NCBI RefSeq assembly: GCF_039539605.1
Contig: NZ_BAABDL010000140.1
Coordinates: forward strand, 1-14,071
Direction: 5' to 3'
Origin: Amphibacillus indicireducens
Lineage (GTDB): Bacteria; Bacillota; Bacilli; Bacillales; Amphibacillaceae
Length of the DNA: 14,071 nt
Shown here piece after piece: positions 1 through 6,586 of this stretch. The translations under genes and the position numbers were made by a program. The notes below the pieces were generated by a model, which did not search any database, was not told the origin of the DNA, and saw nothing but the letters and a program-made list of their open reading frames with translations. Positions within the stretch are counted from its first letter, which is position 1, and every line of letters starts with the position of its first letter.

Positions 1-70
1 GCCGTATACGAGAACCGTATGTACGGTGGTGTGAGAGGGACGGAGGTTAGTCACCTCCCCCTATCTCAAT
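1..70 (+). mobile_element. 3' end of a group II intron (domains V and VI)
   Basis: Bases 1-31 fold as the domain V hairpin: GCCGTA at 1-6 pairs with TACGGT at 22-27, with the two-base bulge and short upper stem typical of this catalytic domain. Bases 33-67 fold as domain VI: GAGA 33-36 with TCTC 64-67, GGG 37-39 with CCC 59-61, and GGAGG 42-46 with CCTCC 54-58. A63 is bulged, seven bases before the terminal AT at 69-70, where the lariat branch-point A is expected. The intron body and any reverse transcriptase/maturase gene would lie upstream of the window. The intron class cannot be settled from this fragment. Sequence homologous to the second leader copy starts immediately after it, at 72. 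Confidence 0.85.
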
Positions 71-71
71 T

Positions 72-147
72 AAGAAATTATCAAATCCGTTAGTTGGAGA
101 TAGCTTTGTGCTTGTCAGTTATTTAAGGATCTTTATGAGAAATACCT
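72..147 (+). repeat. Leader of composite repeat element, copy 1
   Basis: Bases 72-137 align without gaps to 12160-12225, with about 53 of 66 positions identical, and both copies then carry GAAATACCT (139-147 and 12238-12246). The second copy follows the thrS terminator; this one follows the group II intron end. No reading frame or known RNA motif was recognised. It is called a leader because both copies precede a tandem array of 52-bp units in the same orientation. Confidence 0.8.
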
Positions 148-200
148 AATGACTTGTCATTAAGCTTTGGATACCAAGTCGATTTAAGTGTGTTATCTGA
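148..200 (+). repeat. Atypical 53-bp segment between leader and array 1
   Basis: In copy 2 the 52-bp array starts directly after GAAATACCT and a shared TGA. Here 53 extra bases intervene, close to one unit length and ending in ATCTGA like the following units. GACTTG near 151 is complementary to CAAGTC near 175. It may be a strongly diverged first unit or an unrelated insertion; its sequence does not match the other units clearly. Confidence 0.4.
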
Positions 201-478
201 CGATTATCTCTTATTCGTAAGAAATCATACCTAGGTAGAGGATGATTTCCAACGATTATCTCCTATTCGTAAGAAATCACACCTAGGTAGAGGATGATTT
301 CCAACGATTATCTCCTATTCGTAAGAAATCACACCTAGGTAGAGGATGATCTCCGACGATTAGCCCTTATTCGTAAGAAATCACACCTAGGTAGAGGATG
401 ATCTCCGACGATTAGCTCTTATTCATAAGAAATCACAGCTAGGTAGAGGATGATCTCTGACGATTAGCTTGTATTGTT
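201..478 (+). repeat. Tandem array 1 of 52-bp units (five full plus one partial)
   Basis: Full units lie at 201-252, 253-304, 305-356, 357-408 and 409-460, with a partial unit from 461 to about 478. Each opens with CGATTA, then a TATTCGTAAGAAATC core, a middle containing the palindrome CCTAGG, and an end of the type TGATYTCYRA. The TCGTAAGAAATCA arm (215-227 in unit 1) is complementary at 11 of 13 positions to TGATTTCCAACGA at 243-255, so each unit can form a hairpin with a loop of about 15 bases. The period is not a multiple of three and there are no unique spacers, so this is neither protein-coding nor CRISPR. Confidence 0.93.
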
Positions 479-689
479 TAAAGTGCAGAAGATTTCCACG
501 TGCGATGTCTTACAAAGATACGTTATTAATGACAAAAACTGAATTCCCAATGCGCGGGAATTTGCCGAACAAAGAACCAGTCATGGGAGAAAGACGAACT
601 ATAAGAAAGAACGAAAGGACAACCGTTATTTGTGCTTTGACCTAAACGTGTTAAAATATATGTAGCAATGAAAATAGAGGAGACGAATA
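479..689 (+). promoter_or_regulatory. polA upstream region with candidate promoter and RBS
   Basis: A candidate sigma-A promoter has TTGACC at 637-642 and an AT-rich -10 region at 652-664 (TAAAAT, or TATGTA at 16-bp spacing); neither pairing is ideal. The ribosome site AGAGGAG at 676-682 fits the ATG at 690. A perfect 7-bp inverted repeat, AATTCCC 542-548 with GGGAATT 556-562, lies upstream without a T tract, so it is not a simple terminator. No gene was seen between the array and polA. Confidence 0.45.
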
Positions 690-3335
690 ATGACTACTGA
701 ACAAAAACTGATTCTAATTGATGGAAATAGTATTTTATATCGTGCTTTTTTTGCCCTTCCTTTATTATCAAATGATAAAGGCGTTTATACCAATGCGGTG
801 TTTGGTTTTACAAAAATGTTAATGAAAGTGTTGGAAGAGGAAAAACCATCACATGTATTGGTTGCTTTTGATGCAGGAAAAACAACATTCCGTCATCAAG
901 CATATAAAGAATACAAAGGTGGTCGGCAAAAAACACCACCAGAATTATCAGAACAATTTTTATTAGTGCGTGAACTTTTAGATGCAAGCTCAATTAAGCA
1001 TTATGAACTTGACCAATATGAAGCAGATGACATTATTGGTACGTTAGCCAATCGAGCTGCTCGTTTGAATTTTGATGTTCGAGTCGTTACAGGTGATAAA
1101 GATATGCTTCAACTCGTATCTGATCAAGTTCATGTTCAAATTACTCGAAAAGGGATTAGCGAAATGGATCTCTATACCCCTGAATCTCTAGAGGAAAAAT
1201 TGACACTTAAACCCGAACAAATTATCGATATGAAAGCATTGATGGGAGATAGCTCGGATAATATCCCTGGTGTTACAGGCGTAGGCGAGAAAACAGCAAT
1301 TAAGCTCCTAAAACAGTTTGAAACACTTGAAAATGTCTATCAAAATCTTGATCAAGTATCTGGTAAGAAGCTGAATGAAAATCTGACGAATCAAAAGGAT
1401 TTGGCATTTTTAAGTAAAGAGTTAGTGACGATTAATCAAGACTCACCAATTGAAATCGAGATTGATCAAGTTGCTTATGACGGTTACGATTCGACTAAAT
1501 TAACGGCACTATTTAAAGATTTAGGCTTCAAATCATTATTGAGTTCTGTCAGTAATGAAGTGAGTGATGAGGCGGATGAAGCTGAAAAACTAAGCAAGAT
1601 TGATTTGAACATTGTTGAATCAATTGATGAAATCAGCTTTACAGGTCAAGATGCTTTAACCGTTGAGATTTTAGAAGACAATTATCATACTGGTGAGATT
1701 ATCGGTTTTGCGATTGCTAATACGAATGGAAACTACTTTATTCCAACTGAAGTCGGGTTAGGATCGGAGCAATTTAAATCATGGTTGGAGAATCCTGAAC
1801 AGAAAAAAATTACCTTTGACTCAAAGAAAGTGATGGTTAGCTTACGTCGCTTTGATATTGAAGTGAAAGGAATTGTCTTTGACTTATTGCTCGCATCGTA
1901 TTTGATTAATCCAGCAGAAAATAGCCACGACATTCCAGCAATTAGCCATCGATTAGGCTATCATGACCTTTTATTCGATGAAGAAGTTTATGGAAAAGGT
2001 GCGAAAATAAAGGTGCCTGAACAATTAGAACTCGCTGATCATCTCGTCAGAAAAGCGAAAGCATTGTTTCAATTAAAAGCCGATGCTGAAGCAAAACTAC
2101 AGGAAAATGAACAAGAACAATTATTTAAAGAGCTTGAATTACCATTGGCGAAAATTTTAGCGGATATGGAGTCAACTGGTGTTAATGTTGATCAAAAACA
2201 ATTAGAAGCGATGCAAGTTGAACTGAAGGAACGCTTAGCAACAATTGAAGCAGAGATCCACGACTTAGCAGGTGAGCCCTTCAATATTAATTCACCAAAA
2301 CAACTAAGTGTGATTTTATTTGAAAAATTAAATTTACCTGTGATTAAAAAGACTAAAACAGGTTATTCGACATCAGCAGATGTGTTAGAAAAGCTTGAAG
2401 ATAAACATGACATTATCCCAAGTATTCTTCTATATCGTCAATTGGGCAAACTCCAATCGACGTATATTGAAGGGTTATTAAAAGTGATTCATGAAGACAA
2501 CAAGATTCACACTCGTTTTAATCAGGCGTTAACACAAACTGGTCGATTAAGTTCAGTTGAGCCGAACCTGCAAAACATTCCGATTCGTTTGGAAGAAGGG
2601 CGTAAAATCAGAAAGGCATTTATTCCGAGTGAAGAAGATTGGGTCATCTTAGCTTTTGACTATTCGCAAATTGAGCTTCGAGTATTAGCGCACATTGCGA
2701 ATGATGAGAAGCTTATAAATGCTTTTAAAGCGGATCGTGATATTCATACACAAACAGCGATGGATGTATTTGCAATCAATGATAGTGATGAAGTTGATGA
2801 TTTAATGCGTAGACAGGCAAAGGCTGTTAACTTTGGGATTGTCTACGGCATCAGTGACTATGGATTATCACAAAACTTAAAAATTACGCGTAAAGATGCT
2901 CAAGCATTTATAGATCAATACTTTGCGAGTTATCCAGGTGTGAAGCAATACATGGATGATATTGTCCACAAAGCGAAGCTTGATGGCTATGTGACGACAT
3001 TGATGAATCGACGTCGTTATTTACCTGAGATTACGAGTCGCAATTTTAATCAGCGAAGTTTTGCTGAACGAACAGCAATGAATACACCGATTCAGGGAAG
3101 TGCAGCTGATATTATTAAAAAAGCGATGATTGATTTAGATCACGCACTGAAATCTGAGAAATTTGCTGCTCGTCTGTTATTACAAGTACATGATGAGTTA
3201 ATCATTGAAGCACCAAAAACTGAAGTTGATCGATTATTAGAGCTTGTACCAAAGACGATGATTGAAACAGTTGAATTAGCTGTGCCACTTAAAGTCGATG
3301 CTTCACAAGGTGGATCATGGTACGACGCTAAATAG
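690..3335 (+). CDS. polA: DNA polymerase I
   Basis: This family A polymerase fills gaps and removes RNA primers during lagging-strand synthesis and excision repair. Its 881 aa is the usual length for Bacillus PolA. Residues 1 to about 290 are the 5'-nuclease domain, with D11, D61, E111, D113/D114, D136/D138 and the GDSSDNIPG helix-hairpin region at 186-194. About 320-470 is the 3'-5' exonuclease-like domain. Where E. coli has the DxE metal ligands this protein reads LTVEILEDN, so proofreading is probably lost, as in other Bacillus enzymes. The polymerase domain carries motif A DYSQIELRVL (D657), motif B RRQAKAVNFGIVYG (707-720, K711) and motif C QVHDE (D835). The start is fixed by AGAGGAG eight bases upstream. 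mutM follows after 13 bases, as expected for a repair operon. Confidence 0.98.
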   Translation: MTTEQKLILIDGNSILYRAFFALPLLSNDKGVYTNAVFGFTKMLMKVLEEEKPSHVLVAFDAGKTTFRHQAYKEYKGGRQKTPPELSEQFLLVRELLDASSIKHYELDQYEADDIIGTLANRAARLNFDVRVVTGDKDMLQLVSDQVHVQITRKGISEMDLYTPESLEEKLTLKPEQIIDMKALMGDSSDNIPGVTGVGEKTAIKLLKQFETLENVYQNLDQVSGKKLNENLTNQKDLAFLSKELVTINQDSPIEIEIDQVAYDGYDSTKLTALFKDLGFKSLLSSVSNEVSDEADEAEKLSKIDLNIVESIDEISFTGQDALTVEILEDNYHTGEIIGFAIANTNGNYFIPTEVGLGSEQFKSWLENPEQKKITFDSKKVMVSLRRFDIEVKGIVFDLLLASYLINPAENSHDIPAISHRLGYHDLLFDEEVYGKGAKIKVPEQLELADHLVRKAKALFQLKADAEAKLQENEQEQLFKELELPLAKILADMESTGVNVDQKQLEAMQVELKERLATIEAEIHDLAGEPFNINSPKQLSVILFEKLNLPVIKKTKTGYSTSADVLEKLEDKHDIIPSILLYRQLGKLQSTYIEGLLKVIHEDNKIHTRFNQALTQTGRLSSVEPNLQNIPIRLEEGRKIRKAFIPSEEDWVILAFDYSQIELRVLAHIANDEKLINAFKADRDIHTQTAMDVFAINDSDEVDDLMRRQAKAVNFGIVYGISDYGLSQNLKITRKDAQAFIDQYFASYPGVKQYMDDIVHKAKLDGYVTTLMNRRRYLPEITSRNFNQRSFAERTAMNTPIQGSAADIIKKAMIDLDHALKSEKFAARLLLQVHDELIIEAPKTEVDRLLELVPKTMIETVELAVPLKVDASQGGSWYDAK

Positions 3336-3348
3336 AAAGGGAATTGTT

Positions 3349-4178
3349 ATGCCAGAATTACCAGAGGTAGAAACCGTTAGACAAACATTATTAAAATTAG
3401 TCAAAGATGAGGTCATTACAACAGTCGATGTCTATTGGCCAAAAATCATTAAGAAACCAGATGATGTGGTCATTTTTCAGCAATTACTTACAGGTCAATC
3501 GATTGTTGATATTAACCGAAAAGGTAAATTTCTTATTTTTGAATTAGACGACTATTCACTTGTCTCCCATTTACGAATGGAAGGGAAATATGGTATTTAT
3601 TCATCAGATACAGAGAAGGATAAACATACCCATGTCATTTTTCATTTTGAAAGTGGGCGATCGATGCACTATCATGATGTGCGAAAGTTTGGTACGATGC
3701 ATTTATTCAACAAGGGTGAGGCTGAGCGATCTTTACCACTCGCACAGATAGGAACTGATCCATTTGAACCTGAGTACTTATTTGAGGAAATTTTTCCGAA
3801 AATCAAGAAAAGTTCGCGAGCAATTAAAAATATTTTGTTAGATCAAACAATTATCGCAGGTCTTGGAAATATTTATGTTGATGAGACACTGTTCAGAGCC
3901 AAAATTCATCCACTCAGGTCGGGGACATCATTAACAGAGACTGAAGGACAGTTGATTTTAAGAGAGGCTAAAGATACCTTAGCTGAAGCAGTTAAACAAG
4001 GAGGAACTACGATTAGAAGCTATACGAATAGTTTAGGTGAAATCGGGATGTTCCAACAAGAATTGTTCGTCTATGGACAAACAGGGGCACCATGCAAAAC
4101 ATGTGGATCTGAAATTGAAAAATTTAAAGTTTCTATCGTGGTACCCACATTTGTCCAAGCTGTCAACTGATTTCTTAA
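3349..4178 (+). pseudogene. mutM: Formamidopyrimidine-DNA glycosylase with a late frameshift
   Basis: MutM (Fpg) excises 8-oxoguanine and formamidopyrimidines and nicks the abasic site. The start is MPELPEVE at 3349, behind GAAAGGG; upstream in-frame codons overlap the end of polA and lack the conserved N-terminus. P2 and E3 are the catalytic residues, RKGKF holds the conserved lysine (K60), and the helix-two-turn-helix GLGNIYVDETLFRAKIHP is present. The zinc finger begins normally with CKTC (C249, C252). The frame then shifts by -1 between about 4123 and 4136: in frame the protein ends in SIVVPTFVQAVN at 4170, while the adjacent frame reads RGTHICPSCQLIS and stops at 4178. One missing base explains this. 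The in-frame product is 273 aa without the last two zinc cysteines, which would impair DNA binding. A sequencing error is possible. Confidence 0.85.
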
Positions 4179-4254
4179 CCGAAATCAATTCACACCTTTT
4201 TTTCTTCATCCATATACTATTTCAAGTTAGACTTTGAGCTTTGAGAGGGTGTGG

Positions 4255-4884
4255 ATGGAGATGGTTGAATTACTCTCCTTATTTTTATTGGGAATAGCGG
4301 TTAGTATTGATAGCTTTATGGTCGCTTTTAGCTATGGCTTGAAAAGATTAACGTTAGCTAAACCGATGATTGTTCTGATTGGACTTTGTTCAGGATTGGC
4401 TTTTGGTTTAGCGATGATGGCTGGTCAGTTACTGATCTTGCTGATGAATGAATTTGTCATTAGTCTGATTGGTGCGATTTTGTTAATTGGTTTAGGTGTC
4501 TATAGTTTAATCACATTTGATCAGGAAAAAACAGTGACTGAAAAGCAGTATGATATAGAATTAAAGCGATTAGGTATTGTGATTCGAATTTTGAAAAAAC
4601 CAGTCCTTGCTGATCTTGATCAGTCGGGTGATATAGCCGGTTTAGAGGTCGTTTGGTTAGCGGTCGCGCTGTCGATTGATGCGAGTGTCGCGGGTCTTGG
4701 GGCGTCTTTAGTTGGAATTGATTTGATCGGGATGGGATTAATCTTTATCATGACGACTGCTTTTTTAGCGCTTGGTTTATATATTGGGCGTAAGTTTGCT
4801 AAAAAGGAATTACAAGGTTGGGTGCGTTATATTCCTGGCCTTTTGTTAATACTAATTGGAGTTAGTCGGTTATTACTGAGTTGA
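4255..4884 (+). CDS. ytaF: YtaF, MntP-like sporulation membrane protein
   Basis: This is a 209-aa integral membrane protein of the MntP/YtaF family. Two related halves are visible: LGIAVSIDSFMVAFSYGL (about 12-29) and LAVALSIDASVAGLGASL (about 135-152), each with the SID motif inside a membrane helix. They are joined by a polar loop with LADLDQSGDIAGLE (about 118-131), typical of YtaF. About six hydrophobic helices can be counted. MntP members export manganese, but the substrate of YtaF is not established. ATG 4255 is chosen because GAGAGGG at 4243-4249 lies just upstream; ATG 4261 is an alternative, and a TTG at 4234 is less likely. It lies 36 bases before coaE in the Bacillus gene order, so it is probably cotranscribed from polA. 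Confidence 0.88.
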   Translation: MEMVELLSLFLLGIAVSIDSFMVAFSYGLKRLTLAKPMIVLIGLCSGLAFGLAMMAGQLLILLMNEFVISLIGAILLIGLGVYSLITFDQEKTVTEKQYDIELKRLGIVIRILKKPVLADLDQSGDIAGLEVVWLAVALSIDASVAGLGASLVGIDLIGMGLIFIMTTAFLALGLYIGRKFAKKELQGWVRYIPGLLLILIGVSRLLLS

Positions 4885-4920
4885 TAGTTAAAAACGATTA
4901 AGGATAGTGTAGGTGATTCG

Positions 4921-5520
4921 ATGGGAGCTATTGTTGGTTTAACAGGTAGTATTGCGACGGGGAAAAGTACCGTTGCGGCTCTTTTTGCTCGTGAGGAGAT
5001 TCCGATTGTTGATGCTGATTTAATTGCACGTCAGGTGATTGAACCTGGCCAACGTGCATACGATCAAGTTGTCCAAGCCTTTGGTCATGAGATTTTAGCA
5101 CATGATCAATCGATTAATCGTGTTAAATTGGGGCAGATGATTTTTAATGATCAAAAAAAACGTGCTCAACTGAATCAAATTGTTCATCCCGTTATTATTG
5201 AACAATTGATTGAAGATCGAGATCGGTTAATTAAAGCGGGGCACCCTTTAATTGTGCTTGACATTCCACTTTTATATGAACTGGATTTAGCCAAGCTTGT
5301 TGATCGGGTTGTTGTTGTCTACTCAACAACTGAAAATCAACTTATTCGCTTAATGGCGCGCGATCAGTTGTCTGAACGCGAAGCACAGCAACGGATTGAT
5401 ACACAAATATCAATCGATGAAAAAAAGCAACGAGCAGATTATATCATTGATAATAATGGTACAAAACAACAGACAGAAACACAATTTCACCAGCTATTAG
5501 AAATTCTTTTTTCTATGTAA
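4921..5520 (+). CDS. coaE: Dephospho-CoA kinase
   Basis: CoaE performs the last step of coenzyme A synthesis, phosphorylating the 3'-hydroxyl of dephospho-CoA with ATP in the cytosol. The 199-aa protein has the P-loop GSIATGKST at 9-17, followed by the DAD substrate motif at 31-33, then IVHP (87-90), PLLYE (116-120) and the lid region RLMARDQLSEREAQQRI (about 143-159), all in the family order. The start ATG is preceded by AGGTGAT at 4911-4917. The position after polA, mutM and ytaF is the conserved Bacillus arrangement. No terminator with a clear T tract follows, but a new promoter appears at 5559. Confidence 0.96.
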   Translation: MGAIVGLTGSIATGKSTVAALFAREEIPIVDADLIARQVIEPGQRAYDQVVQAFGHEILAHDQSINRVKLGQMIFNDQKKRAQLNQIVHPVIIEQLIEDRDRLIKAGHPLIVLDIPLLYELDLAKLVDRVVVVYSTTENQLIRLMARDQLSEREAQQRIDTQISIDEKKQRADYIIDNNGTKQQTETQFHQLLEILFSM

Positions 5521-5558
5521 ACGGTTTTACCATATTAATCGTAATTGTGAAACAATAG

Positions 5559-5628
5559 TGTTATAATTGATGATAGTCTATTATGTTTATATACGGCGAC
5601 AGATAATTTAAATTATATTAATGGGGTG
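5559..5628 (+). promoter_or_regulatory. Extended -10 promoter and AT palindrome before the 131-aa gene
   Basis: TGTTATAAT at 5559-5567 is a perfect extended -10 element (TG-N-TATAAT); no good -35 hexamer is seen at the usual distance. Downstream, within the probable 5' leader, ATAATTTAAATTAT at 5603-5616 is a perfect 14-bp palindrome ending seven bases before the GGGGTG ribosome site at 5623-5628. The palindrome could be an operator or merely AT-rich sequence. Confidence 0.65.
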
Positions 5629-5634
5629 TCATTG

Positions 5635-6030
5635 ATGGGGTTTAAAGAAACATTTAATAAATACTTTAATAATCATTCTGAATCTCGTGATAATCATTGG
5701 GATAAAAATCTAAAAACGAAATATTTTAAAACAACGAAAGATAAAGCATTTGACAAAGTTCTTTATTACTTTAGACAACAACAAAATTGTGAGATCAATT
5801 CTGAGTCTCAAAAACATGGGGAAATTAGTATCAATTATAAAGGCAAGCGCCGTGCTTTTGTAATTGTAACAATTATTATGGTTAAACCGTATCGAACGGC
5901 AATTGACTTTTCAATTACGACTGAGGGCGGTATTTTTGACTTAGGATTTAGCCATAACTTAATCCCTAAATTTTACCGAGATCTAGAAAAGGAAATTCCA
6001 CTTTTAGATCAACAAGAACAAGTCTATTAA
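5635..6030 (+). CDS. Conserved small cytosolic protein of unknown function
   Basis: This encodes 131 aa with no signal peptide or membrane helix. It begins MGFKETFNKYFNNHSESRDNHW and contains KYFKTTKDKAFDKV (about 27-40), EISINYKGKRRAFVIVTIIMV (about 62-82) and RTAIDFSITTE (about 85-95). This resembles a family annotated only as a cytosolic protein in Bacillaceae; no function is known to me. ATG 5635 is chosen over the in-frame GTG at 5626 because GGGGTG at 5623-5628 is then correctly spaced. It has its own extended -10 promoter and runs into nrdR after 23 bases, suggesting cotranscription. In B. subtilis gapB and speD occupy this position instead. Confidence 0.8.
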   Translation: MGFKETFNKYFNNHSESRDNHWDKNLKTKYFKTTKDKAFDKVLYYFRQQQNCEINSESQKHGEISINYKGKRRAFVIVTIIMVKPYRTAIDFSITTEGGIFDLGFSHNLIPKFYRDLEKEIPLLDQQEQVY

Positions 6031-6053
6031 TCCAAAGATGGGAATGAAAAAAG

Positions 6054-6524
6054 ATGCGGTGTCCAAGCTGTCAAAATAAAAATACTCGTGTCTTAGATTC
6101 ACGACCGATCGAAGAAGGAGACGCGATTAGAAGACGACGTGAATGTGAAGAATGTAGTTACCGTTTTACGACATTTGAACGAATTGAAGAAATGCCGTTA
6201 ATTGTCGTTAAAAAAGAAGGTGTACGTGAAGCTTTTAGTCGGGAGAAACTGATTCGTGGTCTAATCAAGGCGTGTGAAAAACGACCAGTCTCACATGAAC
6301 AACTAAAGCAACTAGCGATTGATGTTGAACGGGAATTAAGAAGTAGAGGTTCTGCAGAAGTAGAAAGTAAAGATGTCGGTGAGTTAGTGATGGATCATTT
6401 AGCTCAAATCGATGAAGTTGCTTACGTTCGCTTTGCCTCGGTTTATCGTCAGTTCAAAGATATTAACGTCTTTTTAGACGAACTAAAAGAAATTATGAGT
6501 TATACCGATAAAAAAGAAAAATGA
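6054..6524 (+). CDS. nrdR: Transcriptional repressor NrdR
   Basis: NrdR represses ribonucleotide reductase operons in response to bound ATP/dATP by binding paired NrdR boxes. The 156-aa protein starts MRCPSCQNKNTRVLDSR, with zinc-ribbon cysteines C3, C6, C31 and C34. An ATP-cone domain follows at about 49-139 (VVKKEGVREAFSREKLIRGL onward, ending VAYVRFASVYRQF). This length and order are typical. The ribosome site is weak (GATGGGA, about ten bases upstream), but the N-terminus is fixed by the zinc ribbon. The TGA stop overlaps the stem of the following terminator. In B. subtilis nrdR (ytcG) also precedes dnaB. Confidence 0.97.
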   Translation: MRCPSCQNKNTRVLDSRPIEEGDAIRRRRECEECSYRFTTFERIEEMPLIVVKKEGVREAFSREKLIRGLIKACEKRPVSHEQLKQLAIDVERELRSRGSAEVESKDVGELVMDHLAQIDEVAYVRFASVYRQFKDINVFLDELKEIMSYTDKKEK

Positions 6525-6547
6525 GCCGTGTAGGCTCTTTTTTCTTT
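6523..6547 (+). terminator. Rho-independent terminator of nrdR
   Basis: GAGCC at 6523-6527 pairs with GGCTC at 6533-6537 around the loop GTGTA, followed by TTTTTTCTTT. The stem begins inside the nrdR stop codon, and its T tract leads straight into the dnaB promoter. Confidence 0.85.
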
Positions 6548-6580
6548 GTGCTATAATAGAGGCACAAAATAAAAAGGAGG
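6545..6580 (+). promoter_or_regulatory. dnaB extended -10 promoter inside an inverted repeat, with RBS
   Basis: TGCTATAAT at 6549-6557 is a perfect extended -10 element without a recognisable -35. It lies between TTTGTGC (6545-6551) and GCACAAA (6562-6568), a perfect 7-bp inverted repeat with a 10-base spacer. A repressor bound here would block RNA polymerase. The ribosome site AAAGGAGG at 6573-6580 is close to consensus, placed for ATG 6587. Confidence 0.7.
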
Positions 6581-6586
6581 CATAAT

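Noticed and set aside
201..478. CRISPR array
   Set aside because: The units are contiguous and near-identical over their whole 52 bp; there are no unique spacers and no cas genes in the window.
4120..4137. Programmed -1 frameshift in mutM
   Set aside because: No X-XXY-YYZ slippery heptamer in the correct frame is present and no stimulatory structure was seen; single-base loss is simpler.
4037..4237. Open frame across the end of mutM as a separate small gene
   Set aside because: It is the out-of-frame reading of mutM and the spacer, with no ribosome site or recognisable product.
4152..6074. Fifteen identical bases in mutM (4152-4166) and nrdR (6060-6074), suggesting recombination
   Set aside because: Both encode the common zinc-knuckle stretch CPSCQ with the same codons; identity does not extend beyond the motif.
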